Below, one piece after another: positions 10,449-25,128 of a stretch of 64,000 bases of DNA. Position numbers and translations under genes: made by a program. The DNA is from Lonsdalea iberica (lineage in GTDB: Bacteria; Pseudomonadota; Gammaproteobacteria; Enterobacterales; Enterobacteriaceae). The stretch spans positions 89,719 through 153,718 of the forward strand of contig NZ_LUTP01000003.1 of NCBI RefSeq assembly GCF_002111585.1, given 5' to 3'. The notes beneath the pieces are model-generated. The model was not told where the DNA came from. It saw nothing but the letters and a program-made list of their open reading frames with translations, and did no database searches. Position 1 is the stretch's first letter, and the number at the start of each line of letters is the position of its first letter.

Positions 10449-12035
10449 ATGTTGAAAAATATCACGGTGAAGTCCAGCCTGATTGTGTTGTTGAGCGTCA
10501 TGGTACTGCTGCTGCTGCTGGTCAGCGGTATTGGCGCCAACGCAATCAGCCAGGGAAATGCTTCGTTAAGCTCGATCGATAAAATACAGGGGAAAGAACT
10601 TGGGACGCTGGCGGCGAGCTATACGGCGACGCTGCGAGCCCGCACTACCGCCTATCAGGCCGCACGGCAGATGGATGAAGGCAATGTTACCCGGGCGAAG
10701 GAAACGCTGTCGCGCGTTGAAAGTTATCTGGACCGTTCTCGCAAGGATATGGATGAGTTTCTGGCGTACGGCACGGTGACCGCCAAAGGCGCGATCTTGG
10801 CCGAGCAGATCAAAACCAGCTATGAAAACTACCGTAATCTGGGCATCACCCCGATGATGGAAGCGTTGAAAAAAGGCGACACCGTCGAGTTCTACAAAAT
10901 CACACAAGATGTTGTGGTGCCTTATAGCATGGCGATGGATAAAGCCATTAACGACTTCCGCGTCTTCGCCGTCATGGTGGGGGACAATCTGCTCACCAAA
11001 GCCGAAGAGCTGGCGTTAAGTCGCCTGTCGATTATCGGTCTCTCCTGCGTGCTGACGTTGCTGCTGTCCGGTGTGGCCTGGGTCGTGATCAAGCGTCTGA
11101 TCCTGCAACCGTTGGATCGCTCCGTCTATCAGCTGGAAGTCATTGCTGGCGGCGATCTGTCCCAGCATATTGAAGACGGCGGCAAGAATGAAATTGGCCG
11201 CCTGATTCAAGCGATGAAGACGATGCAGGAGGCGCTGGCGAACGCTGTCGGACGAGTGCGCGATGCGGGGAGTCATATTGAGGTCGGCACGCGAGAGCTG
11301 GCTGCCGGCAACGTCAATCTGGCGGAGCGTACCGAGGAGTCAGCGGCCTCATTGGAGCAGACCGCCGCCAGCATGGAGCAGTTGTCTTCTACGGTTAAAC
11401 TGAATGCGGAAAGCGCCGACCAGGCCTACCTGCTGTCGCAGAACGTGGCCGATATCGCCGACAAGGGCAGCGACGCCGTTCGTCGGATGCTGGAAAAAAT
11501 GGAGCTGATCTCCCAGAGCACGGCGAGCGTGGCGGACATTCTGGCGATGATCGACGGCATCGCTTTCCAGACCAACATTCTCGCGTTGAACGCGGCGGTT
11601 GAAGCAGCGCGTGCAGGCGAGCAGGGACGCGGCTTCGCCGTAGTGGCCGGCGAAGTCCGTAGTCTGGCCCAGCGCAGCGCGCAGTCTGCTAAAGAGATTA
11701 AAACGCTGTTGGAAGATTCGCATGTTCAGGTGCGTGAAGGCACGGAAATCGCGCAGGTCGCCGGTGAAACTATGAAAGACGTTTCGTCCGCCGTGGTGCA
11801 GGTGACGACGCTGATGGGCGAGATTTCCACCGCGACCCGCGAACAAAGCAACGGCATCGATCAGGTCAACACCGCCGTTTCGCAGATGGACAGCGTGGCG
11901 CAGCAGAACGCGTCTTTGGTTGAGGAGTCGGCTTCTGCGACGCGTTCGCTGGAAGAACAGTCGATAGAACTGGCGGCCAGTATGGCGCTGTTTAAGCTGG
12001 GAAATGAGCCGTTGGCCGCGATTGCCCGCAGCTAA
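10449..12035 (+). CDS. Methyl-accepting chemotaxis protein with TarH-type sensor
   Basis: A 528-residue chemoreceptor. Membrane segment 1 spans about residues 10-32, a helical periplasmic sensor about 33-190, membrane segment 2 about 191-213, a HAMP domain about 214-266, then the cytoplasmic signalling hairpin with the conserved tip [20 protein letters not shown] near residue 370. The ligand is unknown. The C-terminus ends in EPLAAIARS and lacks the NWETF-type tether used by CheR and CheB in E. coli Tar and Tsr. It stands alone between ppa and plsY, where E. coli has no receptor gene. Confidence 0.93.
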   Translation: MLKNITVKSSLIVLLSVMVLLLLLVSGIGANAISQGNASLSSIDKIQGKELGTLAASYTATLRARTTAYQAARQMDEGNVTRAKETLSRVESYLDRSRKDMDEFLAYGTVTAKGAILAEQIKTSYENYRNLGITPMMEALKKGDTVEFYKITQDVVVPYSMAMDKAINDFRVFAVMVGDNLLTKAEELALSRLSIIGLSCVLTLLLSGVAWVVIKRLILQPLDRSVYQLEVIAGGDLSQHIEDGGKNEIGRLIQAMKTMQEALANAVGRVRDAGSHIEVGTRELAAGNVNLAERTEESAASLEQTAASMEQLSSTVKLNAESADQAYLLSQNVADIADKGSDAVRRMLEKMELISQSTASVADILAMIDGIAFQTNILALNAAVEAARAGEQGRGFAVVAGEVRSLAQRSAQSAKEIKTLLEDSHVQVREGTEIAQVAGETMKDVSSAVVQVTTLMGEISTATREQSNGIDQVNTAVSQMDSVAQQNASLVEESASATRSLEEQSIELAASMALFKLGNEPLAAIARS

Positions 12036-12089
12036 ACGGAACTCACGCGTCGCTGCGTGTCAGCGGCGTCGTGAACAAAACGATGCGGG

Positions 12090-12716
12090 TTACTTCTGTT
12101 CGGAAGAGGATGAAGAGGCGTTCCCGTGTCGTTTTTTCCAGATTTTGGTCTCCCGACCACGCCATAAACGCTGGATGTTGTCATGGTGGCGGACCAATAT
12201 CAGGCAGGAGAGCATGGCGACAGGGAAGGTCAACTGCGGTTTAAACCACCAGACGTAAAACGGCGCGATGAGCGCACTCACAATAGCGCCTAGCGACGAA
12301 TACCCGCTTAGCAGCACGGTTAACAGCCACGTCCCCGTCATCAATCCGGTTAAATCCCAGCCGATAGGCGCGATCGCGCCGAACGCCGTCGCTACCCCTT
12401 TACCGCCGTGAAAGCGAAAGAACAGCGGATAGATATGGCCCAAACAGGCGGCGATGGCGATCAAGCCGAGATAAAAGGGCGGGACGCCCAGCGCGTAAGC
12501 GCCCCACACCGGCAGCATTCCCTTGAGAACATCGAAAAGCAGTACGGCGGCGGCAGCCCCTTTACCGCCGACGCGTAAGACGTTGGTGGCGCCCGGGTTT
12601 CCGGAGCCGTTTTCGCGTGGGTCTGGCAATCCTGCGATCCTACAGACCAGAATCGCACTGGAAATCGAGCCGCACAGATACGCGAGGATAATCATTCCCA
12701 GCGCGGTAGCACTCAT
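12090..12716 (-). CDS. plsY: Glycerol-3-phosphate acyltransferase PlsY
   Basis: A 208-residue multi-pass inner-membrane enzyme that transfers acyl groups from acyl-phosphate to glycerol-3-phosphate, making lysophosphatidate for phospholipid synthesis. The three family motifs are visible: GSGNPGATN, the HGGKGVAT block, and the C-terminal RHHDNI. The start at the ATG 12714-12716 (MSATALGM) matches E. coli YgiH; the longer frame adds 30 polar residues ahead of the first membrane helix. It is divergent from folB. Confidence 0.93.
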   Translation of the reverse strand: MSATALGMIILAYLCGSISSAILVCRIAGLPDPRENGSGNPGATNVLRVGGKGAAAAVLLFDVLKGMLPVWGAYALGVPPFYLGLIAIAACLGHIYPLFFRFHGGKGVATAFGAIAPIGWDLTGLMTGTWLLTVLLSGYSSLGAIVSALIAPFYVWWFKPQLTFPVAMLSCLILVRHHDNIQRLWRGRETKIWKKRHGNASSSSSEQK

Positions 12717-12823
12717 AGTATGCGTCCGTCTAATAAAGGTCGTTTTAATATTAGCATCCAAGGATAATACGCATATTCGGCCGGAAGTGGTATCCGGCAG
12801 CCGCAAAAACAGAGGGTAAGGTA

Positions 12824-13177
12824 ATGGATATCGTATTTATCGAAGAACTTAGCGTGATTACCACGATCGGCGTTTACGACTGGGAGCAGACCATTCAGCA
12901 GAAGCTGGTGTTCGATATTGAAATGGGCTGGGACAACCGCGCCGCCGCCGCCAGCGATGACGTTAAAGATTGTCTAAGCTATGCGGATGTCAGCGAGGCG
13001 GTTATTGAGCTGGTCTCCACACAGCGGTTCGCGCTGGTTGAACGCGTGGCCGAAGATGTGGTCCAAATGCTGATGAAACGATTCGGGATACCGTGGATGC
13101 GTCTTAAAGTCAGCAAACCGGGAGCAGTCGCTCAGGCTCGCGCGGTCGGCGTGGTGATCGAGCGAGGAATGAGATAA
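12824..13177 (+). CDS. folB: Dihydroneopterin aldolase FolB
   Basis: A 117-residue enzyme of tetrahydrofolate synthesis that converts 7,8-dihydroneopterin to 6-hydroxymethyl-7,8-dihydropterin and glycolaldehyde. Conserved stretches include TIGVYDWEQ with the pterin-binding region, LSYADVSE, and the catalytic-lysine block KVSKPGAV. It begins behind GGTAAGGTA and ends with its own terminator. Confidence 0.94.
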   Translation: MDIVFIEELSVITTIGVYDWEQTIQQKLVFDIEMGWDNRAAAASDDVKDCLSYADVSEAVIELVSTQRFALVERVAEDVVQMLMKRFGIPWMRLKVSKPGAVAQARAVGVVIERGMR

Positions 13178-13256
13178 TTCCGGTATGTCATGATTAGAGA
13201 CCCTTCCTAAGGTCATTATCTCGTAATCTCATTATTTTAATGTCGTTTCATATGCA

Positions 13257-13286
13257 GCGGCTCGCGTGCAGCGAGGCCGCTTTTTT
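13257..13286 (+). terminator. Terminator of folB
   Basis: GCGGCTCGC, GTGCA loop, GCGAGGCCGC (one bulged G) followed by six T. Confidence 0.75.
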
Positions 13287-13317
13287 ATGGTTACGGTTTG
13301 ATGGAGCTGAACAGGTA

Positions 13318-14139
13318 ATGACGGATTCATACACGTTGCTGGTGGCGTTTATCCTTGGGATCGTCGAGGGTCTGACGGAGTTTTTACCGGTCTCCTCGAC
13401 CGGACATATGATCCTGGTCGGTCATTGGTTGGGATTTGAGAACGATCTGTCGAAAACCTTCGAGGTGGTGATTCAGCTGGGGTCTATTCTGGCAGTGGTC
13501 GTCGTGTTCTGGCGGCGCATGTTCGGCCTGATCGGCATCCATTTTGGACGCCAGCCCCATGAGGGCATCAAGCCCACAGGGCGTTTGACGCTGGTGCATA
13601 TCTTGTTGGGAATGGGGCCGGCGGTGGTGCTGGGGATGTTTTTCCACGACGCCATCAAAACGCTGTTTAATCCGCAGATGGTGGCATGGGCGTTGATCGC
13701 CGGCGGTATTTTGCTGCTGATTGCCGAAAAATGGCGTCCTAAAACCCCGCGCGCGGAGGGGCTGGATGATATCAGTTATCGCCAGGCTTTCTATATCGGG
13801 TGCTTTCAGTGTCTGGCGCTATGGCCGGGATTTTCCCGCTCCGGCGCGACCATCTCCGGCGGGATGTTGACGGGCGTGAGCCGTTATGCGGCGTCTGAGT
13901 TTTCCTTCATCCTGGCGGTGCCGATGATGCTGGGGGCCAGCGGGCTGGATTTGTATAAAAACTGGCATCTGATGAGCATGTCGGCGGTGCCGATGTTTGC
14001 CATTGGCTTTGTCACGGCGTTCGTCGTCGCCATGATCGCGATTAAAACGTTCCTGGCGGTGATCAAGCGGATGTCGTTTGTGCCCTTCGCCATTTACCGT
14101 TTCATCGTCGGCGCGGCGGTGTATCTGATCTTCATGTAA
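13318..14139 (+). CDS. uppP: Undecaprenyl-diphosphatase UppP (BacA)
   Basis: A 273-residue multi-pass membrane protein, the same length as E. coli BacA. It dephosphorylates undecaprenyl pyrophosphate to recycle the lipid carrier for peptidoglycan and other surface polymers; high dosage gives bacitracin resistance. Both active-site blocks are intact: [14 protein letters not shown] (residues 17-30) and [14 protein letters not shown] start at the ATG at 13318 (MTDSYTLL). The longer frame from 13240 would overlap the folB terminator. Confidence 0.95.
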   Translation: MTDSYTLLVAFILGIVEGLTEFLPVSSTGHMILVGHWLGFENDLSKTFEVVIQLGSILAVVVVFWRRMFGLIGIHFGRQPHEGIKPTGRLTLVHILLGMGPAVVLGMFFHDAIKTLFNPQMVAWALIAGGILLLIAEKWRPKTPRAEGLDDISYRQAFYIGCFQCLALWPGFSRSGATISGGMLTGVSRYAASEFSFILAVPMMLGASGLDLYKNWHLMSMSAVPMFAIGFVTAFVVAMIAIKTFLAVIKRMSFVPFAIYRFIVGAAVYLIFM

Positions 14140-14178
14140 CAAAGCGGGAAGAGCCCCGCGACCAGTATGGCTCAACAT

Positions 14179-14226
14179 ACGGCCTTTCCCCCTGCGGCGA
14201 CGCATGAAGGAAAGGCCGTTTTTTTA
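14179..14226. terminator. Terminator between uppP and cca
   Basis: An 11-bp stem, ACGGCCTTTCC with GGAAAGGCCGT, followed by a T-run on the plus strand. The cca stop codon lies at its right edge. Confidence 0.75.
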
Positions 14227-15456
14227 GTCCGCGTCCTGCTGGTCTTTCCAGTTTTGCAGCGCGCGGCGGCGTCGCCAGTGCAGTTCGTCGCGAATCGCCA
14301 CGTTGCGAAAGCCATCGGCTACGACCTGTGCGCTGGTGACGCTGCTCGCAACCTTGAAAGCTTCACGCAGATAATCGCCTTGCGGATAAGGCTTGTTCTC
14401 AAAGCCGGTACGGCCGCGCGCATCGGCTTCGCTGGTGAGGATCAGCTGGTCCAGACGATGAGGTTTGCGCCAGACATCGATGCTGTCGAACAGCTTCAGC
14501 AGCGTCTTGGGCTGTAGGATCGGCGCGGTGTGCAGCAGATCGTGGAACTCCGCCACCAGTTTCGCCAAATCGCGTATCTGATTGGGGATCCGCAGCCGTT
14601 GACACAACGCTTCAATTAGCTTGATGCCCGCCGGACCATGTCCGTGGTGGCGCGGCCACAGCGACGGCGGCGTCAGACCTTTGCCGACGTCGTGGCACAG
14701 CGAGGCGAACCGCACGTCGATCTCGGGGCTGAGCTGCGCCGCGATCCCCAGCGTCATCATGACATGAACGCCGGTGTCGATTTCCGGGTGCCATTGCGCA
14801 GGCGCGGGGACGCCAAACAGATTGTCGATTTCGGGGAACAAGACCTGCAGCGCGCCGCAGTCCCGCAGCCGTTCGAAATAGACCTGTGGCGAGTTCGACC
14901 CCAGCGCCTTTTCGGTCTCTTTCCACACGCGTTCCGGCGTCAGGCTGTCGAGTTCGCCGCTGTCGACCATCTGACGCATTAGGGCCAGCGTTTCCGGCGC
15001 TATCGTAAAGCCTAGATGAGCGTAGCGGGCGGCGAATCGCGCAACGCGCAACACCCGTAGCGGATCTTCGCCGAATGCATCGGAAACGTGGCGGAGTTGT
15101 TTGGATTCGAGATCGCGCTGGCCGCCGTAGGGATCGATCAGGCTGCCGTCTTCATCTTGCGCGATGGCATTGATGGTCAGATCGCGGCGCTGGAGATCGT
15201 CTTCCAGCGTGACATCCGGACTGGCGTTGCAGACAAAACCGGTATATCCCTGCCCGGATTTACGTTCCGTTCGGGCCAGGGCGTACTCTTCGCGGCTGGT
15301 GGGATGCAGGAAGACGGGGAAGTCCCTGCCGACCTGCTGATAGCCGAGTGTTAACAGTGTTTCGGGCGTGGCACCGACCACCACCCAGTCGCGCTCGGTG
15401 ACGGGTTGATGCAACAAACCATCGCGCACGGCGCCACCCACAAGGTAAATCTTCAA
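14224..15456 (-). CDS. cca: CCA-adding tRNA nucleotidyltransferase with HD domain
   Basis: About 410 residues. The enzyme adds or repairs the 3' CCA of tRNAs, and the enterobacterial form also has phosphodiesterase, 2'-nucleotidase and phosphatase activity from its HD domain. It shows [12 protein letters not shown] at the N-terminus, the [20 protein letters not shown] nucleotidyltransferase core and [10 protein letters not shown] in the HD domain. The start is a TTG: TTG GGT TTG AAG follows AGGAG, and the second TTG (15454-15456) has the better spacing and gives the family start MKIYLVGG. Confidence 0.92.
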   Translation of the reverse strand: MKIYLVGGAVRDGLLHQPVTERDWVVVGATPETLLTLGYQQVGRDFPVFLHPTSREEYALARTERKSGQGYTGFVCNASPDVTLEDDLQRRDLTINAIAQDEDGSLIDPYGGQRDLESKQLRHVSDAFGEDPLRVLRVARFAARYAHLGFTIAPETLALMRQMVDSGELDSLTPERVWKETEKALGSNSPQVYFERLRDCGALQVLFPEIDNLFGVPAPAQWHPEIDTGVHVMMTLGIAAQLSPEIDVRFASLCHDVGKGLTPPSLWPRHHGHGPAGIKLIEALCQRLRIPNQIRDLAKLVAEFHDLLHTAPILQPKTLLKLFDSIDVWRKPHRLDQLILTSEADARGRTGFENKPYPQGDYLREAFKVASSVTSAQVVADGFRNVAIRDELHWRRRRALQNWKDQQDAD

Positions 15457-15547
15457 ACCCAACTCCTGAATCTACGGTTTCTTAGTGACTATGGCTCACT
15501 ATAACCTTTATTGATGTTCAGCGTCGGGTTTGAATACGGGCAAAGGA

Positions 15548-16168
15548 TTAGCCCATCCAGCGATCGTTTTTCTTGCGACGTGGGATCAGATGCGGCAACA
15601 CCAGCCCCAGCAGCAGACCAGCGCCTGCTACGCCGCCGCCGTACATGAACCACTGTAGGATCAACGTGCGCTGTTTGTCATCCAATTGCACGTTGGCGGC
15701 GTTGACCTTCTTCTGCGCCACGACCAGCTGATTTTTCAGATCCTGATTTTCGCGCTGCAGCCCGGTGATCACGTTATCGCTGGCGGCGACTTTTTGCTGC
15801 ATATCCGCAGTGCGCTGGTTCCAGCTCTGGTCGATGTGGGTCAGCTTGTCGGTCAGGACTTTCACCTGATTCTCCAGATCCGGCACGCGGGTGCGCAGGC
15901 TAGGCATCTGGCTCAGCTGATCGAGCGGGATCCAGCTGGCGCGGCCTTTGCTGTCGCGGATCTGGGCATAGCCCGCTCCATCGTTGACTTCCACGACGGA
16001 GACTTCTTCACCCGCCTTCAGCGTGCCGACAATACGGTACTGGTTGCCCGGTCCGCTGTGAATGTAGGTGATGAGTTCATCGGAGATGTAGCGTTTTTCT
16101 TCCGCCTGGGCGCCAAAGGTGACGGCAAGGCCAACGAGGCCGGCAATAATAAAGCGTAATTTCTGCAT
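15548..16168 (-). CDS. ygiM: SH3-domain membrane protein YgiM (TIGR04211 family)
   Basis: 206 residues: a cleavable signal peptide (to about residue 22, AQA), a bacterial SH3 domain (about 25-90), a coiled coil (about 95-165), one C-terminal membrane helix (about 172-192) and a basic tail, RRKKNDRWMG. Layout and sequence match E. coli YgiM. Its molecular role is not established; SH3b domains often bind cell-wall material. It is divergent from ygiF and next to cca, as in E. coli. Confidence 0.88.
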   Translation of the reverse strand: MQKLRFIIAGLVGLAVTFGAQAEEKRYISDELITYIHSGPGNQYRIVGTLKAGEEVSVVEVNDGAGYAQIRDSKGRASWIPLDQLSQMPSLRTRVPDLENQVKVLTDKLTHIDQSWNQRTADMQQKVAASDNVITGLQRENQDLKNQLVVAQKKVNAANVQLDDKQRTLILQWFMYGGGVAGAGLLLGLVLPHLIPRRKKNDRWMG

Positions 16169-16411
16169 AAGATCATCAGGTTGCGTGAATGAATGTGTAA
16201 TATTCGTCGGATAAGTCTGACGACGCGGGTGACAAACCTAAATGGGAACTGTCTTACTCTTGTTTGTCAGCCGAAGACGCAGGATAACCGATGATGGTGA
16301 TGGCCGCACGTCTGGCGGCCTGCAGCGGCGAGGCGATGGCAACGGTGGCAAGGTAGCGTAAAATGTTATTTACTGACGAGATTCCCGCAGCATCCGGTGT
16401 AGCTAACTATT

Positions 16412-17746
16412 ATGAGTGAAGAGATCGAACTGAAATTTATCGTCCATCCAGCCACGGTGCCCGCTTTGCAAGCGCAGCTGAACCAGTGGAAGAGCGACTA
16501 CAGCCACAGCAAGCATTTACATGCGCATCAGTTGGCGAACATTTATTACGAAACGCCGGACGGCTACCTGCGTCAGCACGGTATCGGGCTGCGTATCCGT
16601 GGGGAAAACGGCCGCTACGAAATGACCGCCAAAACGGCGGGCAAGGTGGTCGGCGGCCTGCATCAGCATCCGGAATATAACGTCGAGCTGGCAGGACCGC
16701 AGTTGGACATTCGTCTGTTGCCGGACGATATTTGGCCGGAGCACTGCGACCTTGACGCATTGGCGGCAGAGTTAACGCCGTTGTTCAGCACCGATTTCCG
16801 TCGTGAAGTCTGGGTCGTGTCTCATCACCAAAGCATTATCGAAATGGTGCTCGATCGCGGCGAGGTGGTGGCCGGGGAATGGCAGGAGCCGATTTGCGAG
16901 CTGGAGTTGGAGCTGAAGGTCGGACAGCGTAGCGACCTGCTGGAATTCGCCGACGAGCTTTCCGACGTGGGCGGCCTGCGGCAGGGCTACTTGAGCAAAG
17001 CGGCCCGCGGTTATCAGCTGGCTAAAGGCAATCCGCCGCGTGACCGACACGCCCTGACGTTCATGCCGGTTAAAGACAAAATGACGCTCGATGAGGGAAT
17101 TGAGGCGGGTCTGGAGTTTGGGCTGACGCACTGGCAGTATCACGAAGAGCTGTGGGTGCGGGGCGATCAGGCCGCGCGCGACAGCATGCTGGAAGCGGGA
17201 ACGCTGTTGCGGGAAATGCTGGTGCTGGTCGGCGGCGTGGTGCCGCGTAAAGTGACCTCGGCATTTCGCGGCGCCTTGACGGCGCTGGAAGCGAAGGCTT
17301 TGACCGATCTCGACGCAGAGACCGTCTGCTTCGATAAGGATTACCTGAAAAGTAAACTGGTGCTGACGACCTGGCTGCTGGAAGCAGGCTGGCGTCGTTA
17401 TATGGATAACCGCGAGCGCATGCGTTTGCGGAGTTCCTATAAACGCTTCGCTGATATCATGCTGAGCCGGAGTCTGGCGGAGCTGAAGTCCGTCTTTGCG
17501 CATTCGCTGACGTCGCTGCATTACGAACAGCAACTGCCGCGTTTGGAACGTGGACTGAGCGCTTTTATGCTGCTGGGCGGTTTCTATCCGGCGGCGGCGG
17601 CGGGCGATTATGTTCGCGTCTGGCGCGAGCTGGCGCAGCAAATCGCCAAGCTTAATGTCCACCAACCGGCGCCTGTCGCGTTGGATGATATCCGTAAGCA
17701 GGCGATTACCTGTCCGCCTTTCTGGCTGAACAGCGGACAACCATGA
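16412..17746 (+). CDS. ygiF: Inorganic triphosphatase YgiF (CYTH-CHAD)
   Basis: 444 residues. The N-terminal CYTH domain carries the ExExK signature in MSEEIELKF (Glu4, Glu6, Lys8) and hydrolyses inorganic triphosphate in the E. coli enzyme. The C-terminal half (about 220-440) is a CHAD domain, helical and histidine/basic-rich, linked to polyphosphate binding. It lies directly before glnE, with 55 bases between, as in E. coli. Confidence 0.92.
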   Translation: MSEEIELKFIVHPATVPALQAQLNQWKSDYSHSKHLHAHQLANIYYETPDGYLRQHGIGLRIRGENGRYEMTAKTAGKVVGGLHQHPEYNVELAGPQLDIRLLPDDIWPEHCDLDALAAELTPLFSTDFRREVWVVSHHQSIIEMVLDRGEVVAGEWQEPICELELELKVGQRSDLLEFADELSDVGGLRQGYLSKAARGYQLAKGNPPRDRHALTFMPVKDKMTLDEGIEAGLEFGLTHWQYHEELWVRGDQAARDSMLEAGTLLREMLVLVGGVVPRKVTSAFRGALTALEAKALTDLDAETVCFDKDYLKSKLVLTTWLLEAGWRRYMDNRERMRLRSSYKRFADIMLSRSLAELKSVFAHSLTSLHYEQQLPRLERGLSAFMLLGGFYPAAAAGDYVRVWRELAQQIAKLNVHQPAPVALDDIRKQAITCPPFWLNSGQP

Positions 17747-17801
17747 TGCAATGAACCCAGCCGCCTGTCGTCGGAGCAGGCGGCGGTGTGAGGATAGGTC
17801 G

Positions 17802-20657
17802 ATGAGCAGCACTCCTGCGCCCCGTTTCCCATTACCCGCCTCGTTACTCTCTCAGGCCCAGCATGCGGGGTCCCGCTGGCCCTCTTCTCCTGCGCTCACG
17901 ACGTTGACGGCGGAGGAGCAGGCGGCGGTCGCGATGAGCGATTTCGTCAGCGACGCGCTGGCGCGCTTCCCTGCCTGGCTACACGACATCAGACAATCTC
18001 CGCCGGTCCCCGAAGAGTGGGAAAACTATGCGGACGCGCTGCGACTGGCGCTGAGCGAGGTGCGCGATGACGCCGCGCTGATGGCTACGCTTCGCACGTT
18101 TCGGCGTCGCATGCTGGTCCGCATCGCCTTCGCGCAGGCGCTGGGTACGTGCGGCACAGAGGAAACGCTACGGCAACTGAGCGAGTTGGCGGAAGTGTCC
18201 GTCATCGCCGCCCGCGACTGGCTATACGACGCCTGCTGCCGGGAATGGGGTACGCCCTGCAATCCACAGGGCGACCCTCAGCCGCTGATGGTGATCGGCA
18301 TGGGCAAGCTGGGCGGTCGGGAACTGAATTTCTCCTCGGACATCGATTTGATTTTCGCCTATCCGGAAAACGGAAATACGCGTGGCGGACGGCGGGAGCT
18401 GGACAACGCTCAGTTCTTTACCCGGCTGGGTCAACGGCTCATCAAAGCGCTCGATCACATCACCGAAGATGGTTTTGTGTACCGGGTGGATATGCGCCTG
18501 AGGCCGTTCGGAGACAGCGGTCCGCTGGTGCTGAGCTTCACCGCGCTGGAAGACTACTACCAAGAGCAGGGGCGCGACTGGGAGCGCTACGCGATGGTAA
18601 AAGCGCGGCCACTCGGCGAAGCGGATGCGGCGTATCGTCAGGAGCTGAATCAACTGCTGCGTCCGTTCGTGTTCCGGCGCTACATGGACTTCAGCGTTAT
18701 CCAGTCCCTGCGCAACATGAAAAACATGATCGCGCGCGAAGTACGTCGCCGCGATCTGCGTAATAACATCAAACTCGGTCCCGGCGGCATTCGGGAAGTG
18801 GAGTTCATCACCCAGGTCTTCCAGCTGATTCGCGGAGGACGCGAGCCGCAGCTGCAATCGCGTTCGCTGTTGCCGACGTTGCAACAGTTGGGCGAACTGG
18901 GCGTGTTGCCTGCGGAGCAAACGTCGCGACTGCGGGAAGCTTATCTGTTTCTGCGGCGGCTGGAAAACTTGTTACAAGCTATCGCCGACGAACAGACTCA
19001 GACTCTACCGGAGGACGCGCTCAATCAGGCCCGCCTGTCTTGGGGAATGGCCTGCGATAGCTGGCCGTCACTTTGCGAAGCATTGACGCGACACACGCAG
19101 GCGGTGCGTGACGTCTTCAACGAACTGATCGGCGACGACGCCCCCGACGGCAGCGATGATCCGGCTCACGAACATTTTCGCAGCTTGTGGCAGGACGGGT
19201 TGGACGAGGCCGAGTTAGCGTCCCTGACCCCGCATTTGCCGGAAGCGAACCGGACGAATTTGTTACAACAGCTACAGGACTTTCGTTCCGAGCTGTCTCG
19301 CCGCACTATCGGTCCACGTGGCCGGGACGTGTTGGACCAGTTGATGCCCGCGCTGCTGGCGGAAGCCTGTCAGCAGGAGCAAGCCGATATCATCGTCTCG
19401 CGCATCACGCCGCTGCTCACCGGCATCGTCACGCGAACGACCTATCTGGAGCTGCTGCTCGAATCACGTCCGGCCTTGAAGCACCTCATCCGCCTGTGCG
19501 CGGCCTCCCCGATGCTCGCCAGCCAGCTGGCGCGCTATCCGCTGCTGCTGGATGAGCTGCTCGACCCTGCTACGCTTTATCAACCGACGGCGCAACATGC
19601 CTATGCGGATGAACTGCGCCAATACTTGATGCGGGTACCGGAAGAGGACGAGGAGCAACAGCTGGAAGCGCTGCGCCAGTTCAAGCTGACGCAGCAGCTA
19701 AGAATTGCCGCCGGAGATATCGCGGGCGCGCTGCCGGTCATGAAAGTCAGCGACCATTTGACCTATCTGGCCGAGGCGATTATCGCCGCCGTGGTGCAAC
19801 AGGCTTGGCTGAGTATGGTGACGCGTTATGGCCAGCCGTCGCACCTGCAACAGCGAGAAGGGCGCGGGTTCGCGGTGATCGGCTACGGCAAGCTGGGCGG
19901 CTGGGAGCTAGGCTATGGTTCGGATCTCGATCTGGTCTTTCTGCACGACTGCCCGGCGAACGTGATGACCGATGGCGATCGCAGTATCGACGGCCACCAG
20001 TTCTATCTGCGGCTGGCCCAGCGCGTCATGCATCTGTTCAGCACGCGCACCTCGTCCGGGATCCTCTACGAGGTGGACGCGCGACTGCGGCCGTCCGGCG
20101 CGGCGGGGATGTTGGTCAGTACTGTCGGCGCGTTTGACGACTATCAGCGCCACGATGCCTGGACATGGGAGCATCAGGCGCTGGTTCGCGCGCGTATGGT
20201 TTATGGTGAAACCGGCGTCCAGCGTCAATTTGAGGCGACCCGACGACATGTTCTTTGTCGGGCGCGCGACGGCGAAGCATTACGCGCCGAGGTACGGGAG
20301 ATGCGTGAGAAGATGCGGCGTCACCAGTCCCGACGGGATCCGGATGCGTTCAATCTGAAAGCGGATGCCGGCGGTATCATCGACATCGAATTTATCGTGC
20401 AGTATCTGGTCCTGCGTTATGCGCACGCGCAGCCGGCATTAACGCGCTGGTCCGATAATGTACGTATTCTGGAGATGATGGCTCAGCACGGCGTGATGGA
20501 GGAAGACGAGGCCAATGCATTAACGCGGGCTTACATCACGTTGCGCGACGAACTGCATCGTCTGGCCTTGCAGGAGCGCTCCGGGCGCGTGAGCCAAGCG
20601 CTTTTCCGCGCTGAGCGCGAGCAGGTGGAACGCAGCTGGAAAAACTGGCTGGGCTGA
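17802..20657 (+). CDS. glnE: Glutamine synthetase adenylyltransferase/deadenylylase GlnE
   Basis: 951 residues (E. coli 946). It switches glutamine synthetase activity by adding or removing AMP in response to PII. Two nucleotidyltransferase domains are visible with the motifs [18 protein letters not shown] near residue 166 and [18 protein letters not shown] near 693; the N-terminal one deadenylylates and the C-terminal one adenylylates in E. coli. I start at the ATG at 17802 (MSSTPAP), preceded by AGGATAGG; an upstream in-frame ATG at 17751 would add an arginine-rich stretch not typical of the family. The first 50 residues differ most from E. coli. Confidence 0.94.
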   Translation: MSSTPAPRFPLPASLLSQAQHAGSRWPSSPALTTLTAEEQAAVAMSDFVSDALARFPAWLHDIRQSPPVPEEWENYADALRLALSEVRDDAALMATLRTFRRRMLVRIAFAQALGTCGTEETLRQLSELAEVSVIAARDWLYDACCREWGTPCNPQGDPQPLMVIGMGKLGGRELNFSSDIDLIFAYPENGNTRGGRRELDNAQFFTRLGQRLIKALDHITEDGFVYRVDMRLRPFGDSGPLVLSFTALEDYYQEQGRDWERYAMVKARPLGEADAAYRQELNQLLRPFVFRRYMDFSVIQSLRNMKNMIAREVRRRDLRNNIKLGPGGIREVEFITQVFQLIRGGREPQLQSRSLLPTLQQLGELGVLPAEQTSRLREAYLFLRRLENLLQAIADEQTQTLPEDALNQARLSWGMACDSWPSLCEALTRHTQAVRDVFNELIGDDAPDGSDDPAHEHFRSLWQDGLDEAELASLTPHLPEANRTNLLQQLQDFRSELSRRTIGPRGRDVLDQLMPALLAEACQQEQADIIVSRITPLLTGIVTRTTYLELLLESRPALKHLIRLCAASPMLASQLARYPLLLDELLDPATLYQPTAQHAYADELRQYLMRVPEEDEEQQLEALRQFKLTQQLRIAAGDIAGALPVMKVSDHLTYLAEAIIAAVVQQAWLSMVTRYGQPSHLQQREGRGFAVIGYGKLGGWELGYGSDLDLVFLHDCPANVMTDGDRSIDGHQFYLRLAQRVMHLFSTRTSSGILYEVDARLRPSGAAGMLVSTVGAFDDYQRHDAWTWEHQALVRARMVYGETGVQRQFEATRRHVLCRARDGEALRAEVREMREKMRRHQSRRDPDAFNLKADAGGIIDIEFIVQYLVLRYAHAQPALTRWSDNVRILEMMAQHGVMEEDEANALTRAYITLRDELHRLALQERSGRVSQALFRAEREQVERSWKNWLG

Positions 20658-20773
20658 TAAATTGCGCGAGAAATCGCCGCCGCCTCCGCGGATTTCCCCT
20701 GCGGGGGGCCGTGACGTCGTGCGAGCTGTGGTAGTATAGCGCGCGTTAAAATGAACCCTTTTTGGAGCAGGGA

Positions 20774-24261
<3,488 letters not shown>

Positions 24262-24263
24262 CG

Positions 24264-24497
24264 ATGGAAAAAACCGACCTGCTGGCGATAGCCAACACGA
24301 CGATGCCGTTTGGTAAATACAAAGGTCGGGCGTTGATCGATCTGCCGGAAGAGTATTTGCTATGGTTCGCGCGTAAAGAGGTGTTTCCCGAAGGGCGTTT
24401 AGGCGAGCTGCTGCAACTGACGATGGTGATCAAAATGGAAGGCTTGCAGGGGTTAATCAAACCTCTGAAAGACGCCTCAAACGGCCGGTCTGACTGA
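24264..24497 (+). CDS. ypeB: DUF3820 protein YpeB
   Basis: A 77-residue protein with the DUF3820 core MPFGKYKGRALIDLPEEYL. It starts two bases after the ligA stop and is almost certainly co-transcribed with it, as in E. coli. The function is unknown; the family resembles short putative quorum-sensing or exonuclease-associated domains but nothing here proves that. A terminator overlaps its end. Confidence 0.88.
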   Translation: MEKTDLLAIANTTMPFGKYKGRALIDLPEEYLLWFARKEVFPEGRLGELLQLTMVIKMEGLQGLIKPLKDASNGRSD

Positions 24498-24513
24498 CCG
24501 GCTCGTTCCTTTT
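24484..24513 (+). terminator. Terminator of ligA-ypeB
   Basis: GCCGGTC, TGACT loop, GACCGGC, then TCGTTCCTTTTCC. The ypeB stop lies in the loop and right arm. Confidence 0.65.
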
Positions 24514-24524
24514 CCCGCTCGCGA

Positions 24525-24863
24525 TTACACGTAGACGTTGATCTGGTTGCTGGCGGTGGGACGATTAATGCCGTCCGCCAATGTCGAGAAAGTGCTGGTC
24601 GGCGTGCTGCTGTTGCTGGAATAACCTTGCGTTTGCGAAGATTGCAGCTGGGAAATCTGGGCTGCGAGCGCCTGAATCTGCGCTTCAATCATCTGAATCT
24701 GCATCTGAGCGCTTGAATCTTCACCGCTGCTGGACGTGGCCTGACTCAGTTGTTGGGTCAGCTGCTGTATCTGCTGTTGCAACCGGGCAATCCTTTGTGT
24801 GTTATCACGGTTGCTGGACGAATCGCTGAATGATGTCGACGCTATTGCACTGATTACGGCCAT
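24525..24863 (-). CDS. FlxA-like coiled-coil protein, copy 1
   Basis: 112 residues of the FlxA-like family (named for the sigma-28-controlled E. coli gene flxA). It has a Ser-rich N-terminus, a glutamine-rich coiled coil (RLQQQIQQLTQQLSQ and QIQMIEAQIQALAAQISQLQ, about residues 25-75), a low-complexity Ser/Thr linker and the family-type ending NQINVYV. I start at the second ATG (24861-24863) because GGAGGAAG lies over the first ATG codon. It shares its architecture and C-terminus with the gene at 25129, so the two are probable tandem duplicates. The function is unknown; family genes are expressed with flagellar genes. Confidence 0.8.
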   Translation of the reverse strand: MAVISAIASTSFSDSSSNRDNTQRIARLQQQIQQLTQQLSQATSSSGEDSSAQMQIQMIEAQIQALAAQISQLQSSQTQGYSSNSSTPTSTFSTLADGINRPTASNQINVYV

Positions 24864-25128
24864 GATGTCTTCCTCCATTTGTCAGCCTTGGCAGGCTATG
24901 GAGTGATTATAAAACAGGTGAGTTGGGTGAATATTTAGCACTTTGTCTGAAAAAACGCAGAATTTTGCGGCAAAGCGTGGGGAAAACGTAAAGAGACGGT
25001 TTATCACAGGGGACGCGGGGCTTAGACCGCCGTGGCCTCAAGGGGCGGAGAACGCGGTCGGCCATCAAGGCCCGACCGTGGGTCACTCTCCAGGATAGCG
25101 CGAAAAGCGCCGACCTTTCGGAGGACCA

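Noticed and set aside
16772..17812. 346-codon minus-strand frame opposite ygiF
   Set aside because: Antisense shadow; would overlap the conserved CYTH-CHAD gene entirely.
24880..25128. Second sigma-28 promoter for FlxA-like copy 1
   Set aside because: No TAAA-N15-GCCGATAA-like pair with correct spacing could be found upstream of 24863.
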